Source of the DNA: Clavaria fumosa | Taxonomy: Eukaryota > Basidiomycota > Agaricomycetes > Agaricales > Clavariaceae | Assembly (NCBI GenBank): GCA_951802425.1 | Contig: OX637798.1 | Location: forward strand, 310,001 to 374,000 | Length of the DNA stretch: 64,000 bases | Direction of reading: 5' to 3' | Shown: one piece after another, positions 22,716 to 33,301 of the stretch | Layout of the letters: each line of letters starts with the position of its first letter | Position numbering within the stretch: position 1 is the stretch's first letter | Translations under genes and position numbers: made by a program | Notes under the pieces: model-generated | What the model was told of the DNA's origin: nothing | The model's database searches: none | What the model saw: only the letters and a program-made list of their open reading frames with translations

Positions 22716-25700
22716 GTTCAGACTCTTTGCCAGTGAAAAGTTATATACCCCCTCGCAACATTGTGCCAAATAAACTGGTCCTGGTGACCCCTTCTTCGCC
22801 CCCCAGACTGAACCTGAGGAAAGAGAAAATCAAGGTGAACCCGGAAAAGCCTTGTATGGAAATACCAATAACAATGGAAAATCCCAGTAATGGGAGAAGA
22901 AAGCTGGGATACACCCTTGTCGACTTGGGATGTTCGGCCTCCGCCATTGACAAAAAATATGCCCAGAGCCTAGGGTTAAGGTTACGCGACCTTCCCCAGC
23001 CCCTATATTCAATCAACGCCGATGGAACTGCCAATGCTCTAGGAATGGTGACTAAAACTGCCAATCTGATTATCTCTATCAGACAGAACTTCCGTCAAAA
23101 GGTCACCCTCCTGGTTGGTCAGTTCCACCCCCCGCACCTCTACCTCAGAGACGACTGGCTACGAAAGAACAATCCCACGATCGACTGGATCGAGCGAACG
23201 ATCAAGTTCCCGCAAGTACAGACAACACTCGCGAGAGGAACCTTCATCGAGACCCTGGTCCCTCCCTACCACGAGGAGTTTCCGAAGGTCTTCTCCATCG
23301 AGGAATTTGCTAACCTACTGCCGTCCCGAGGAGCTATCGACCACCCAATCGAGTTACGAGAAGGAGCTGTCCCTAAACGATCAAAGATTTACTCGGTACC
23401 CTGTGCCTATTACCCCGAGCTGAAATCCTGGATCATGGAGAATCTGAAGAGTGGACGAATACGACCCTCGAATTCCCCGTGGGCCTCGCCCCTCTTCTTC
23501 AAACAAGAAGGGAAGAAACTCCGCCCAATCATCGACTACCATGAACTCAACACCGTGACAAAAAAGGATGCGCACCCGCTCCCCCTTATATGGGACATCC
23601 TCGATGCCCTTGTTGGAAAATTGTTCTTCACCAAGATGGATGTCGTCTGTGGATTCAACAACATTAAGATCCGAGAGGGCGACAAGTGGATGACCGCCTT
23701 CATCTGCCCAGAAGGACAATTCGAGTATACGGTAATGGGTTTTGGACTGACCAACGCGCTGGCCAGATTCCAATGCTTCATGAATGCTATTCTCCGCGAG
23801 GAGATAGCCACAGGCCATGTACATGTCTACATCGATGATATCCTCATCCATACCCCAGACTTGGAGACACACCAAAGAATCACTTGGGCCATCCTCCGCA
23901 GGCTCGCAGAAAACTCACTCTGCCTAAGATTGGAGAAGTGCCAGTTCCAGAAGAGCGAGGTTGAATTCTTAGGACACTATATCTGGCACGGACATATCGA
24001 GAAATCGGAACGATTGTGTGCTGGTATCCGAGAGTGGCCTGTCCCGCGATGTAAAAGGGAAGTCCAAAAGTTCCTTGGATTCCTAAACTACTTTAGGCAC
24101 CACATCCCGGACTTCGCCATGACCGCGATTCCCCTCCACCAGCTTACTGGAAACAAGGAATGGCAATGGGGCCCAGACGAGAGGAACTCCTTCGAACACC
24201 TTATCCAGCAGCTACTCGATGGGAAGAGAACTGCAGTCCCCAGAGATGAAGGAAACTGGAAGATCGAAACCGATGCATCCAATGTCATGATAGGCGGGAT
24301 CCTGTACCAACAACAAGAGAACGGAGACTGGGCAATGATCAATTGCTTCTCCAAGGCCCTCAAAGACATGGAAAAAAACTATGATACCTACGATAAGGAG
24401 CTCCTGGCGATAGTCCGCGCCCTCGAAACCTGGCCCCAGTACCTCATCGCGACCCTGGAGCCTTTCGAAATTTGGACCGACCATGCCAACCTCGCATACT
24501 TCCGCAAACCCAACCCGCTAAATGGACGGCAGAATCGGTGGAGAGTGCTCCTGGCCCTCTATAACTTTGACATCAAACATCGCCCAGGCAAGACCAACAC
24601 TGCTGCCGACGCGCTATCTCGGCGACCTGACCACGATGATGCCGCGACCCCGGTCCTCACCCCCTTGCTTCCCGACATCCTCTTTAAATCTGTCAGTGAC
24701 CTGAGCCTCTTGGACCATATCAAGGAGACTCAAACCCAGACCACGCATGGCCCTGCCATCATACAAGAAGCCGATGGAGTCAAGTACTATCGGAACAAGA
24801 TCTGGGTTCCCCCTGCGCTGACTGACGACGTCCTGGCCCTCCACCATGATGCCCCCTCTGCTGGCCACCCCAGCATCCGGAAGACCAGCGAAAACGTGCG
24901 CCGAAACTTCGACTGGCCTGGCCTCGACAGCGACGTACGTGCTCGCCTCCAACGATGCTGGCATTGCCAGAGGAACAAGATCAACCGCACCGGCAATAGA
25001 CCCGCTCTACACCCCTTCCCCTCTCCACTCCAGCCGTGGGACGAGATAAGTTGGGACATCGTGGGTCCGCTTAACCCCTCCGAAGGTTATGACAGAGTCT
25101 TGGTCATCCGAGACCAAGCCACTAGGTCCTCCCTGCTGGAGCCAATCAGCATGGACCTGATGAGTGAAGGAGCGACCCGAATATTCCTGCAGAGAGTTTA
25201 CGCGAGTCACGGACTTCCCTCCAGGGTCACGAGCAACCGCAGTTCGAACTTTGTGGCTAAATTCCTCAAGAATGTGTACGGACAGTTGGGTGTAAAGACG
25301 AACCCCTCCACCGCCTATCACCCCCAAACTGACAGACTTACGGAGAGGGCTAATCAGGAAGTATTCACACTACTGAAACATGTTTGTAGTGAGCTGCCCG
25401 AGGACTGGGCCTCCTGGCTCCTGATCACGGAATTTGCCCTCAACAACCACGCCTATGGTAGCTCTAACGTGACCCCCTTCCTACTTGACTATGCTCGACA
25501 TCCCATTGCCCTCCCCGACCTTCGCCTCAACGAATCTAACAACCCTGCAGCCGACGACTTCCTGAAGAAGGCCTATGAAATGCAAGGGAAAATGAAGGGA
25601 TTGGTCGAACTGTCAAACAAAACCATGGAGAAGCGAGGTGGGTATACAACGGAGTGGAAGGAAGGAACCCTAGTCTGGCTGGAAAGCAAAAACTTGGTAT

Positions 25701-26063
25701 TGGAAGACTTACGAAAGAAGCTGATGCCGCAACGAGTGGGACCATTCAAGGTTCTCGGGAAACGAGGTGCCGCCGCCTACGAACTCGAGCTACCACGACA
25801 TTGGCGTATCCATCCAGTGTTCCAAACTCACGACCTCGGGACCCGACCATCCACAGCGCCCTGAGAGCATGGAGGTTGATGGCGAGCCTCAGTATGAGGT
25901 AGAATTCGTCCAGGCAAAATGGAAACGTGGGAGGCAGGTACAGTACCTGGTATGTTGGACAGGTTACCCTCCAGAGGACGATACTTGGGAGCCAGCCAAA
26001 AACCTCAAGGATGCGCAGGACTCTATATGTGACTTTGAGATTGCTCAGGTAGCGCAATCTTGA
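22682..26063 (+). pseudogene. pol of gypsy B (PR-RT-RH-IN-chromodomain)
   Basis: Open from 22682 to 25864 (over 1050 codons). Protease motif reads VDLGCSASAID where D-S/T-G is expected. RT has YIDDILIHTPD; RNase H has ETDASNVMIGG and IWTDHANLAYF; integrase has the CX2C of its zinc site (CWHCQRNK), SWDIVGPLNP, then SNRSSNF where SDRGSxF is expected, and QTDRLTERANQE. The catalytic Ser of protease and the second Asp of integrase are replaced, and both changes fit CpG transitions. A frameshift near 25840 separates pol from the chromodomain (QVQYLVCWTGYPPEDDTWEP) that ends at 26063; the eroded sister copy keeps frame here. So it is nearly open but catalytically dead. Confidence 0.85.
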
Positions 26064-26074
26064 GGAGGAGGTTA

Positions 26075-26662
26075 TGTTACAGTATGCAGTCACGTGACTG
26101 ATCGCGACCTTAAGCGCCCATCCGCGACCATGGACCGGTGTCTATCGGCCCCCACGATCATGTGACCAACAAGCGCCCGACCACCTGACCCCTACCGAGA
26201 GGACGGCCCATATTCGTGATGGCACGTCTGGGCGGGATGCCATCATCCTGCCAGACCCTGACACCTGTCGTCCTGGCATCATTGCCATTATACCTGATCT
26301 GGCCTTCTCCTTGTTCCTCCGAATTATTACTGCTATCCCGTCCCCTTGCCGCCCTTGTTCTCCCCCTGACTACTTTCCGTTCCCACGCCGACCGGCCTTC
26401 CCCTTCTTGTCACCACTGCGACCCCCCACCGCCATCGCGACCATGTGATTGTCCCCTCGATATGCCTGTTGCCTCCCCACTATCTCTACCCTTCTCGTTC
26501 TGCTTATTGTATCCGCTTCACTACCTTATTCCCGCAACTTAGTATATATACCGGTAGATAGATGACCTGTATTCCCTAGTCTTGTTATTCTCAATTTACC
26601 CTCCCTGTCCACATCCTGCCCAGCTAGCCTGCCCAGGACTGACTAAGCAGTGAGCCATAACA
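26075..26662 (+). repeat. 3' LTR of gypsy B
   Basis: 588 bp, TGTTACAGTATG...GCCATAACA, after a GAGGAGGAGGTTA polypurine tract. U3 holds GTCACGTGAC; TATATATA at 26543-26550; predicted RNA start at 26578. Confidence 0.85.
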
Positions 26663-26667
26663 CATCC

Positions 26668-26990
26668 AAGAGGTGAGGCACTGCCTCAAATGCCAGGGAT
26701 ACACACACAGACACATGGCAGTGAACTGCCCACAAATCCATGACACCTGCACCATCTGTGGCCGCATCCACTGAACAGTGGAGTGCCCCATAGATGACAG
26801 AACCAGATTCTGCATGAATTGCAAAACCTATGGCCATACCGCAAGTGACAGAAACTGCCCCATTTTCAAGGCAGAATGTGACAAGGTAAATCACCACTTC
26901 CCAGAGAATAAATACAGGTATTACCTGATAATCAACAACCCAGCAACCTGGGAACATTCCCAGACAACAAGGTCATCTCATCCATCATAG
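26668..26990 (+). pseudogene. LINE ORF1, second part with zinc knuckles
   Basis: Continues the ORF1 broken at 20819. Knuckles read CLKCQGYTHRHMAVNC, CTICGRIH and CMNCKTYGHTASDRNC. A TGA at 26772-26774 replaces what was probably CGA (GRIH-R-TVECP). After YYLIINNPATWEH the frame is lost near 26990. Confidence 0.6.
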
Positions 26991-27870
26991 AGCTCAGGGG
27001 GCTCAATCTTGATCCCCTTAATCACGAGATAGTGATGTAACACATCGCTTTGGTAGTTGGTAGAACTTGGGGATACTTCCCAAGTAATCTCCCACTCCTT
27101 CTGGGGTGGTTCCATCCATCTGAACAGGCCCATTCAACCCATTGGCTCTCACTGACCCAACTGCAGGTAATGTGGGGTAGGCTGCAGTTCTGGCCCTGCT
27201 GTCTCTCAAGGGCTGCCACCCTCCAATCCTGGTTCGCCAGGGGTTTGAGAACCATCCACACAGTTCTCCCTTCGCCACCCTTCCTCACAGTTGGCTGGTG
27301 CCATCCATCTGGCCTCTGGGGCTACCCCCAAGAGTGCCTGGGTAGGTGGGACTTGTCCCACCTCATGCTCCCACAATTCATGGCATTGCTGCCATAAGGG
27401 AGCTGCTAGCACTGCTTCCTGATTGTCCAGCAAGTCCAATACCCACCTAACATGGGTAGCTTCCTTGCTTAGCCATTGCCAGATACTGGCCTGGCAATTT
27501 TTCATCGCCCTTATGAGAGTATTGAACTCTTCATCCTGGCAGGAGAGCTCTGCCTGAATATCCAAGAGTCTCTTGGCTACAATGTTAGCTTGTGCTATCA
27601 CTGTTTACCCATCTCTGATGTTGGAGGGAGCCTGTGAGGTTGAGCAGTCTCATGACCACCTCTCATGAGTTTCTAAGGGCTCTTTGCCCTTTCCTTTGGA
27701 AGGCCCAGCCTTCCCAACCAATGGTGCTTTGCCAGTGACTTGGCACATTGTGGTGCCATCCTCATGGCAATTGCCACATGTTGATGGCATTTCGGACCTA
27801 ACACCATCATCAGGGGCCAGTGATGCCACATCAGCTGTTAGTGGTGGTTGGCCTCTTGGCTCCCCATCAC
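26991..27870 (-). pseudogene. Unassigned, possibly a decayed antisense gene
   Basis: Two reverse-strand frames, 27650-27892 (SEMPSTCGNCHEDGTTMC, then KAPLVGKAGPSKGKGKE) and 27206-27601 (AKRLLDIQAELSCQDEEFNT), read as one broken polar protein with a CX2C pair and a later Cys. The region is nearly CpG-free. It resembles the antisense zinc-cluster genes of elements A and C in style only; that link is a guess. Confidence 0.3.
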
Positions 27871-28422
27871 TGAGTTTGCTCTCAACAACCATGCCTATGG
27901 AAATTCCAATGTAACACCCTTCTTACTCGACTATGCCAACACCCCATTGCCCTGCCTAACTTACATCTCAACGAGTCAAACAACCCTGCCGCCAATGACT
28001 TCTTGAAGAAAGCCTACAAAATGCGGGAAAAAATGAAGGAACTAGTAGAACAGTCTAACTGAACCATGGAAAAGCAAGGAGGATATACAACAGACTGAAC
28101 AGAAGGGACTCTGGTCTGGTTGGAAAGCTGCAACCTGGTGCTGGAAGACCTACGTAAGAAGCTGATGCTGAGGCAAGTTGGACCCTTCAAAGTCATCGGA
28201 AAACGAGGTGCCACCACTTATGAACTCGAGCTGCCCTGACATTGGCGAATACATCTGGTGTTCCACAAATCACTCCTCACACTCTCCACCCCTGGCCCTG
28301 ACCATCCTGAGTGCCCCAAGAGCATGGAGGTTGACAGAGAGCCACAATATGAGGTGGAATTCGTTAGAGCTAAACAGAAATGAGGAAGGCAGGTGCAGTA
28401 CTTGGTGTGGTGGACTGGCTAT

Positions 28423-29165
28423 TGTCATGACCCATACAGGATGGGAGAGTGACATTACATGTGCTATATAAGGACCAACTGGCATACTCAATCTGGATTG
28501 AGTATTGTGCCCTTTTGGCTGAGTGGTCTTAAGCACCAGTAGTTGGCCTGGTGTGGCTGTCCTCACATAATACTCAATCCCAAGGTCAAGGGTTCAACTC
28601 CCAGTGAAAGTGCACGGTTTGGGTGAAACCATGTGACCTGACCATCACATGACCTGTTGCCATGTGACCCATGTAGTCACATGACCTGTGACAGGTGTGA
28701 CACACTGATCATGTGACCCCAGGTGTGGCTGTGCAGATCATGTGACATCATGTGACAGGGGCGACATGTGACATGCTGCCAACAGTGTATGTGTGACCTG
28801 TGGGGCAGGTCACATGACCTGATGGGTACATGTGACCTGTGGTCAGGAGTCCAGCACATGGTCTATAAAGACCAATGTAGGACCGACACTTATAAATAAG
28901 GTCCATGAGACCTGACACTGGGTACCCTGGAACCAGAAACTTGGCTTACACCTTCAGTGGTGGGGGCCTGCTTATGGCACATGTCCAATCTAGGGTGATT
29001 GGACCTAAAGGGGGAGGTAATGTCATGACCCATACAGGATGGAAGAGTGACATTACATGTGCTATATAAGGACCAACTGGCATATTCAATCTGGATTGAG
29101 TATTGCAGCCTTTTGGCTGAGTGGTCTTAAGCACCAGTAGTTGGCCTGGTGTGGCTGTCCTCACA
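28423..29165 (+). mobile_element. TRIM: 743-bp LTR element with 145-bp LTRs
   Basis: Direct repeats 28423-28567 and 29021-29165 (TGTCATGACCC...GTCCTCACA) lie inside a perfect GCTAT duplication (28418-28422, 29166-29170). The PBS AATACTCAATCC (28569-28580) is the 12-nt complement of GGATTGAGTATT in the LTR (28495-28506), about 30 nt after TATATAAGG. A polypurine tract (AAAGGGGGAGGTAA) precedes the second LTR. No ORF. The interior has many CATGTGAC/GTCACATG motifs. LTR start and polypurine tract resemble element A. Confidence 0.85.
28516..28601 (+). promoter_or_regulatory. tRNA-like A and B boxes across the TRIM LTR/PBS junction
   Basis: TGGCTGAGTGG (28516-28526) fits the A box of Leu/Ser-type tRNAs and GGTTCAACTCC (28591-28601) differs from the B-box consensus GGTTCGANTCC at one base. 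The 75-nt spacing suits a long-variable-arm tRNA, and CACCAG...CTGGTG could form an anticodon-like stem between. No clear acceptor stem, so a tRNA-derived promoter rather than a working tRNA. The A box is repeated in the second LTR (29114-29124). Confidence 0.5.
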
Positions 29166-29869
29166 GCTATCCCCCGGAGGACAATACCTGGGAGCCAGCA
29201 AAAAACCTCAAGGATGCCCAAGATGCGATACGTGGCTTCAAGATTGCTCAAAAGGTGCAATCTTAAGGAGGGGTTATGTTATGGTATGTAGTCAAGTGAT
29301 GACCACGCTAGTGTCATGTGACCCAACTGAGACCCTGGACACATGACTAGCAAGACCCATAGTCATGTGACTGGTAAGCACCTGCCCACCTGACTATGAA
29401 CCCTGTGACCATTACTGAGGGGACAGCCCATATTCGTGATGGTACGTCTGTGCAGGATGCCATCATCCTATCACAACATGGCACCTGTTGCCTTGGCACC
29501 AATACTACTAAGCTGAACCCAGTCTTCCCCTTCTTCCTCTGCATCGTTACCATTGTCCCATCCCCTTGCCACCCTTGTTCTCTCCTTATCATCATCCTGT
29601 CCCCCCACCAACCACCCTTCCCCTTCTCACCACCATCACAACCACATGACTATCCCCTAGATATGTTCATCTCTTCCCTACAGTCGTCATCACTGCCCTC
29701 CCTCTCCTTTACCTTGTATTTGGACCACTACCAGGGTTTTGTCCTCAGGTATATATATGAGTTAGTAGATACTCTGTACTCTCTAGACTTGTTACTCTCG
29801 AATTACACTCCCTCTCCCTGTCCTGCCCAGCCAGCCTGCCCAGGACTGACTAAGCAGTGAGCCATAACA

Positions 29870-30045
29870 GTCTTGCACATAAAATGCAGAGTTGGAGGTC
29901 ATTGATGTCTGGTACATAAATCCATCCACACTCGTGGAGAAGTCTGTCATTGTCCATGGACCACTTAGGGTCTGCGGAGTTTGAGCATTCACCATCAGGT
30001 GAACAGGGTACCAGGGAGTGAAATGCATTACATGAGAAAATTCGC
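29870..30045 (-). pseudogene. Gypsy pol remnant related to element C, CpG-stripped
   Basis: Reverse translation gives NSADPKWSMDNDRLLHECGW then IYVPDINDLQLCILCARL, matching gypsy C pol around 35750-35860 (SADPKWSMDDDELLRERGRI). The differences are overwhelmingly CG to TG/CA. The eroded B copy was inserted at its edge. Confidence 0.75.
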
Positions 30046-31007
30046 ACTTTGATCTTTGATCTGGTATGCCTAGCCCCCAGCCTTCTTCATCAGGCTCATC
30101 TGATGAATTTGCTAGGTTACTTTGTATGATTGAGTCCATGGTAGCACAACTATTCTAGTACAAATGGATGGCACAACTTTGCCAAGATGTCCTGCTCTCC
30201 CTGAATATCTCAAAGCTCATGTCTATGCCCCCCCAGCATTTATATCCAAAGTCCTGGAGGTCCATGGTCATATTGCTCTTATAGTCCAGCTGTGTATTGA
30301 GCATCTAGGCATACCAACTGTGAATCGATGGAAGGCAGCTGTGCAGGCACTCGGGTGGCCATTGACTCAGGAAGGGCCTCGCTTCAACACATTGTCAGCA
30401 TCTCAACCCTTAATACCAGCCCCAGTTTCTCCTACCTCATTCCACTATGTCTTCAAAGGCCAGCCATCTGGCTCATTGTTGAGGATTCTTGGACTTGACA
30501 TTTCAGGCTCTTCTACACATATGTGTTTCACTGCATCTGTTCTATCATTACTAATGGAAGTCAAGTGCTGTCTGAGTCACCTTGCAAGGATAAAGCAAAG
30601 ACCCCAGATGTGTATGATGATGATGATGTGAATCAAGAATATGCAGATATCAATGCCGTGCTGCAATCTGAGCTGGATGAGTTAAAGGAAGCAAAGGTGG
30701 ATCATGATGAACTGATTGAAACACTTCACACAGAGATTTGCAGGCTTGGGAAATGACTTGCAGAGGCTCAACTTGACCAGCTGGACCCACAGCTCAAGCC
30801 CAAACAATTAGCCCACCATCAGCAAATTCGGCACCACTATGGGACACCACTTGCTTCAGTCCAACCGGCTGGACCTTCCCCCAAGCCTTTGTTGCCCCAT
30901 CGTGTAATTGTGCCCTCCCCTGCATCACCCCATCATGTTATTGCACCCTCCTGTTCGATTTCATTGATCTTGTCACTGCCAGCCTCAACTGTGCCATTGT
31001 CACCAAC

Positions 31008-31732
31008 TGTTACGACCCCATCCGCTTGCATAAGCACTATCCCCGCCCCGGACTCTGAGCTCCGTACCAACTCCGATCCGCTCCGCCGTAACTCCGTACG
31101 CCCCGCTCTGCATCTTCATCGGACTTTACTCTGCCGACCTTCGGACCATTCGGACTTCGTTCTAGAACCTTCTCCCTCCATCCCCTCATTCTGTTCACTA
31201 CTGAGAGGATACCCTTGACCCATGGGAGTCGCTTTTGTTGTTGTTTCTTTGTTCCAAGAAAATTGCACAGGCACAAGTGGTGAAACTCTCCTAGTAATTT
31301 GATATGTACATTGTTTCACATTACTCCTATACTCTGTCCTTGCAGTATAAGTTTCCACCTGTATCTCCCTGCTCCTCAGTTCGAATATTAACGTCTCTTG
31401 ATCCTAAAAACATCTCTGAGCTTTCGTCCTCATCATCCTCGACATTCTCCACGTCATCTGATCAACTCCGACCAACTCCGACGGACTCCGATCAACTTCA
31501 GAGTTTTGATTTGTGTTCTGATCCTCCCTTAGGTATTGTTCTTGTTTGATAAATAGGGACACGTATATACGCAGTGGCACAACACATACGTTGAGGCCGC
31601 AGTCCCATAAGTCTCTCTTCCTCGTGTTTACTTCTCCGTTTCTCCGATATCGGACTCCGACCGGACTCCGATAGAATATCTCCGCTCCGCTCCGCTAACC
31701 CCTTCGCCGCTAACCTTGTTAGGACCGTGACA
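31008..31732 (+). repeat. 5' LTR of gypsy C
   Basis: TGTTACGACC...CCGTGACA. TATAAG at 31346-31351; predicted RNA start AGTTCGAATAT at 31378-31388. Confidence 0.95.
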
Positions 31733-31734
31733 GT

Positions 31735-31745
31735 ATATTCGAACT
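31735..31745 (+). promoter_or_regulatory. Self-priming PBS of gypsy C
   Basis: ATATTCGAACT, two bases after the LTR, is the exact complement of AGTTCGAATAT at 31378-31388. Confidence 0.7.
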
Positions 31746-32129
31746 TCAAACCTCGTATATACAAACTTAACAATGCCTACTACATGTTCCGGTGCTAGAC
31801 CTCCACCTCCTGTTGCCGACGACGTCGACATTCCAGAACCGGCCGACAATACTCCGACTCCGAGTGTGTCCAGACCTCCGGACCACAACGAAGAGTCAGA
31901 TCCCGTGGTCACTGACGACGACGACGAGCTAAATGAACCTCTGACACCTCGAGCAGAGCGCGAACCAACTCCGGCACGCCTTCTTCAGCAAATTATCAAC
32001 GCCAACAAGCGCCCGGATATGGTAAAACCACGCGACCCCGACACATTCGATGGCTCGGATGCTAAGAAGTTGAAAAGCTTCTTGGTCCAATGCCAGTTAA
32101 ACTTCCTTGATCGCCCAAGAGCGTTCAAA

Positions 32130-32497
32130 CAATAGTCCCAGCTAGTTTAGTTTACTAAATATCAGTTAATGTACCAAAATGCTTTGAACTCAAGCCAGCT
32201 ACAGCTGATCCTACTAATGTCAGCAAATGCTGTGAAGGCAGTATACTTATGTCCAGCTAATGCTGACTATACTATTACAGTACAGTAGAAGTCAACTTAA
32301 TCCAGCAGCTGCTGGTGAACATAGTATACTAATCTACAGTAATAACAGCTACAGGGTATTTCCAGTTAACTTGATCCAGCAGCTGCTGATTGTTGTAGTA
32401 TACTATTCAACAGTAATAGCAGTCATAAAATAACACCAGTTAACTTGGTCCAGTAGCTGCTGGTTAGTATAGTATACTAAATTAACAGGGACCACTG
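32130..32497. mobile_element. Inverted-repeat MITE (copy 2 of the 561-1652 family)
   Basis: 368 bp, ends CAATAGTCCC and (inverted) CAGTGGTCCC, with a 7-bp flanking repeat GTTCAAA (32123-32129 and 32498-32504; the eighth base differs C/T). Its body is the inverse of the right part of copy 1. The flanking gag frame shows the insertion point unambiguously. An 8-bp hAT-type duplication with one later C/T change is also possible. Confidence 0.85.
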
Positions 32498-33301
32498 GTT
32501 CAAATCCGATTCTCATAAGGTATGCTATGTCCTTTCCTTTCTCCGAGGCTTCGCCTTGGAATGGTTCGAACCAATGATCCTGGATGGTGAAGACCATCCG
32601 GTTCTTTCGAACTATAAGATGTTCGTTGCTCAACTCACAGAGAACTTTGGTCCTTACGACGCGGTCCGCGAGGCGGAGTTCGAACTCGAACGCCTCCGGA
32701 TGCGCGAGGACCAGAAGTTGACGAAATATACCATTTCGTTCAACAGATTCGCGTCCATTGTCCATTGGGACGAGTACGCGTTGCAGCGGCAGTTCTACAA
32801 AGGACTTGCTAGCCGCATCAAAGACGAACTGGCCCGCGTTAACCATGCGGACACGCTCCGCGGACTCTGCGAGCAAGCCAGTGCGATCGATGGCCGTTAT
32901 TGGGCTCGTCAGCAGGAGATCTCTCGGGACTCCGTTAAAGCTCCGACGCCTAACAACACCATAAAAAAGGAGACTTCGGATACTCCCAAGTCCCCGAGCA
33001 CTTCCGGCGCTAATACCAAGTCCGAGAAACCCTCGGATAAGCGTCCGGTGAACTCCGGTTCGACTTCTGGGAACTCCGTTCCAAAGGTCGCTGAGGGCTC
33101 CGCTAACTCCGGTAGCTCCAGCGACACAAAGAAGGCCCATCTGGGTCAGGATGGAAAACTGACTCCAGAGGAACGCCAACGGCATTTCGATAATAATCTG
33201 TGCCTCTTCTGTGGAATAGCGGGCCACAAAGCCAACGAGTGTCGTAAGCGGACCTCGCGGGCCAGTGCCAGCACTGCACGAATCACCTCCGAGGGAGGTG
33301 A

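Larger units (their letters stand above)
20825..26662 (+). mobile_element. Ty3/gypsy element B with inverted R-U5 at its left end
   Basis: Bounded by a perfect 5-bp target duplication CATCC (20820-20824 and 26663-26667). The right end is a normal LTR (26075-26662). The left end, instead of an LTR, is an 85-bp inverted copy of the last 85 bp of that LTR (one mismatch). Between them lie gag, a 3.15-kb pol frame and a chromodomain segment. Both termini therefore read TGTTATGG...CCATAACA. Without a 5' LTR it has no U3 promoter. It sits inside a LINE ORF1. Confidence 0.9.
27871..29869 (+). mobile_element. 5'-truncated, CpG-eroded relative of gypsy B
   Basis: Begins abruptly inside the integrase (EFALNNHAYG-equivalent) and follows B through the pol end and chromodomain to an LTR (29277-29869, TGTTATGGTATG...CCATAACA). 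Relative to B, CG is replaced by TG/CA throughout, for example CACGACATTGG to CCTGACATTGG, which creates TGA stops. It keeps the pol-chromodomain junction in frame (VFHKSLLTLSTPGPDHP), so B's frameshift is private to B. A TRIM element interrupts the chromodomain. It was inserted into a still older gypsy pol fragment (29870-30045). Confidence 0.75.

Noticed and set aside
20825..26662. DIRS-type element, because of inverted termini
   Set aside because: Pol has a DDE integrase and chromodomain, not a tyrosine recombinase, and a 5-bp target duplication is present.
28516..28601. Functional tRNA-Leu or tRNA-Ser gene
   Set aside because: A and B boxes fit, but no 7-bp acceptor stem or regular T stem could be formed and the sequence straddles an LTR boundary.
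32403..33227. 274-codon reverse frame over gypsy C gag
   Set aside because: Complement of the gag frame that carries the zinc knuckle; crosses the MITE boundary.
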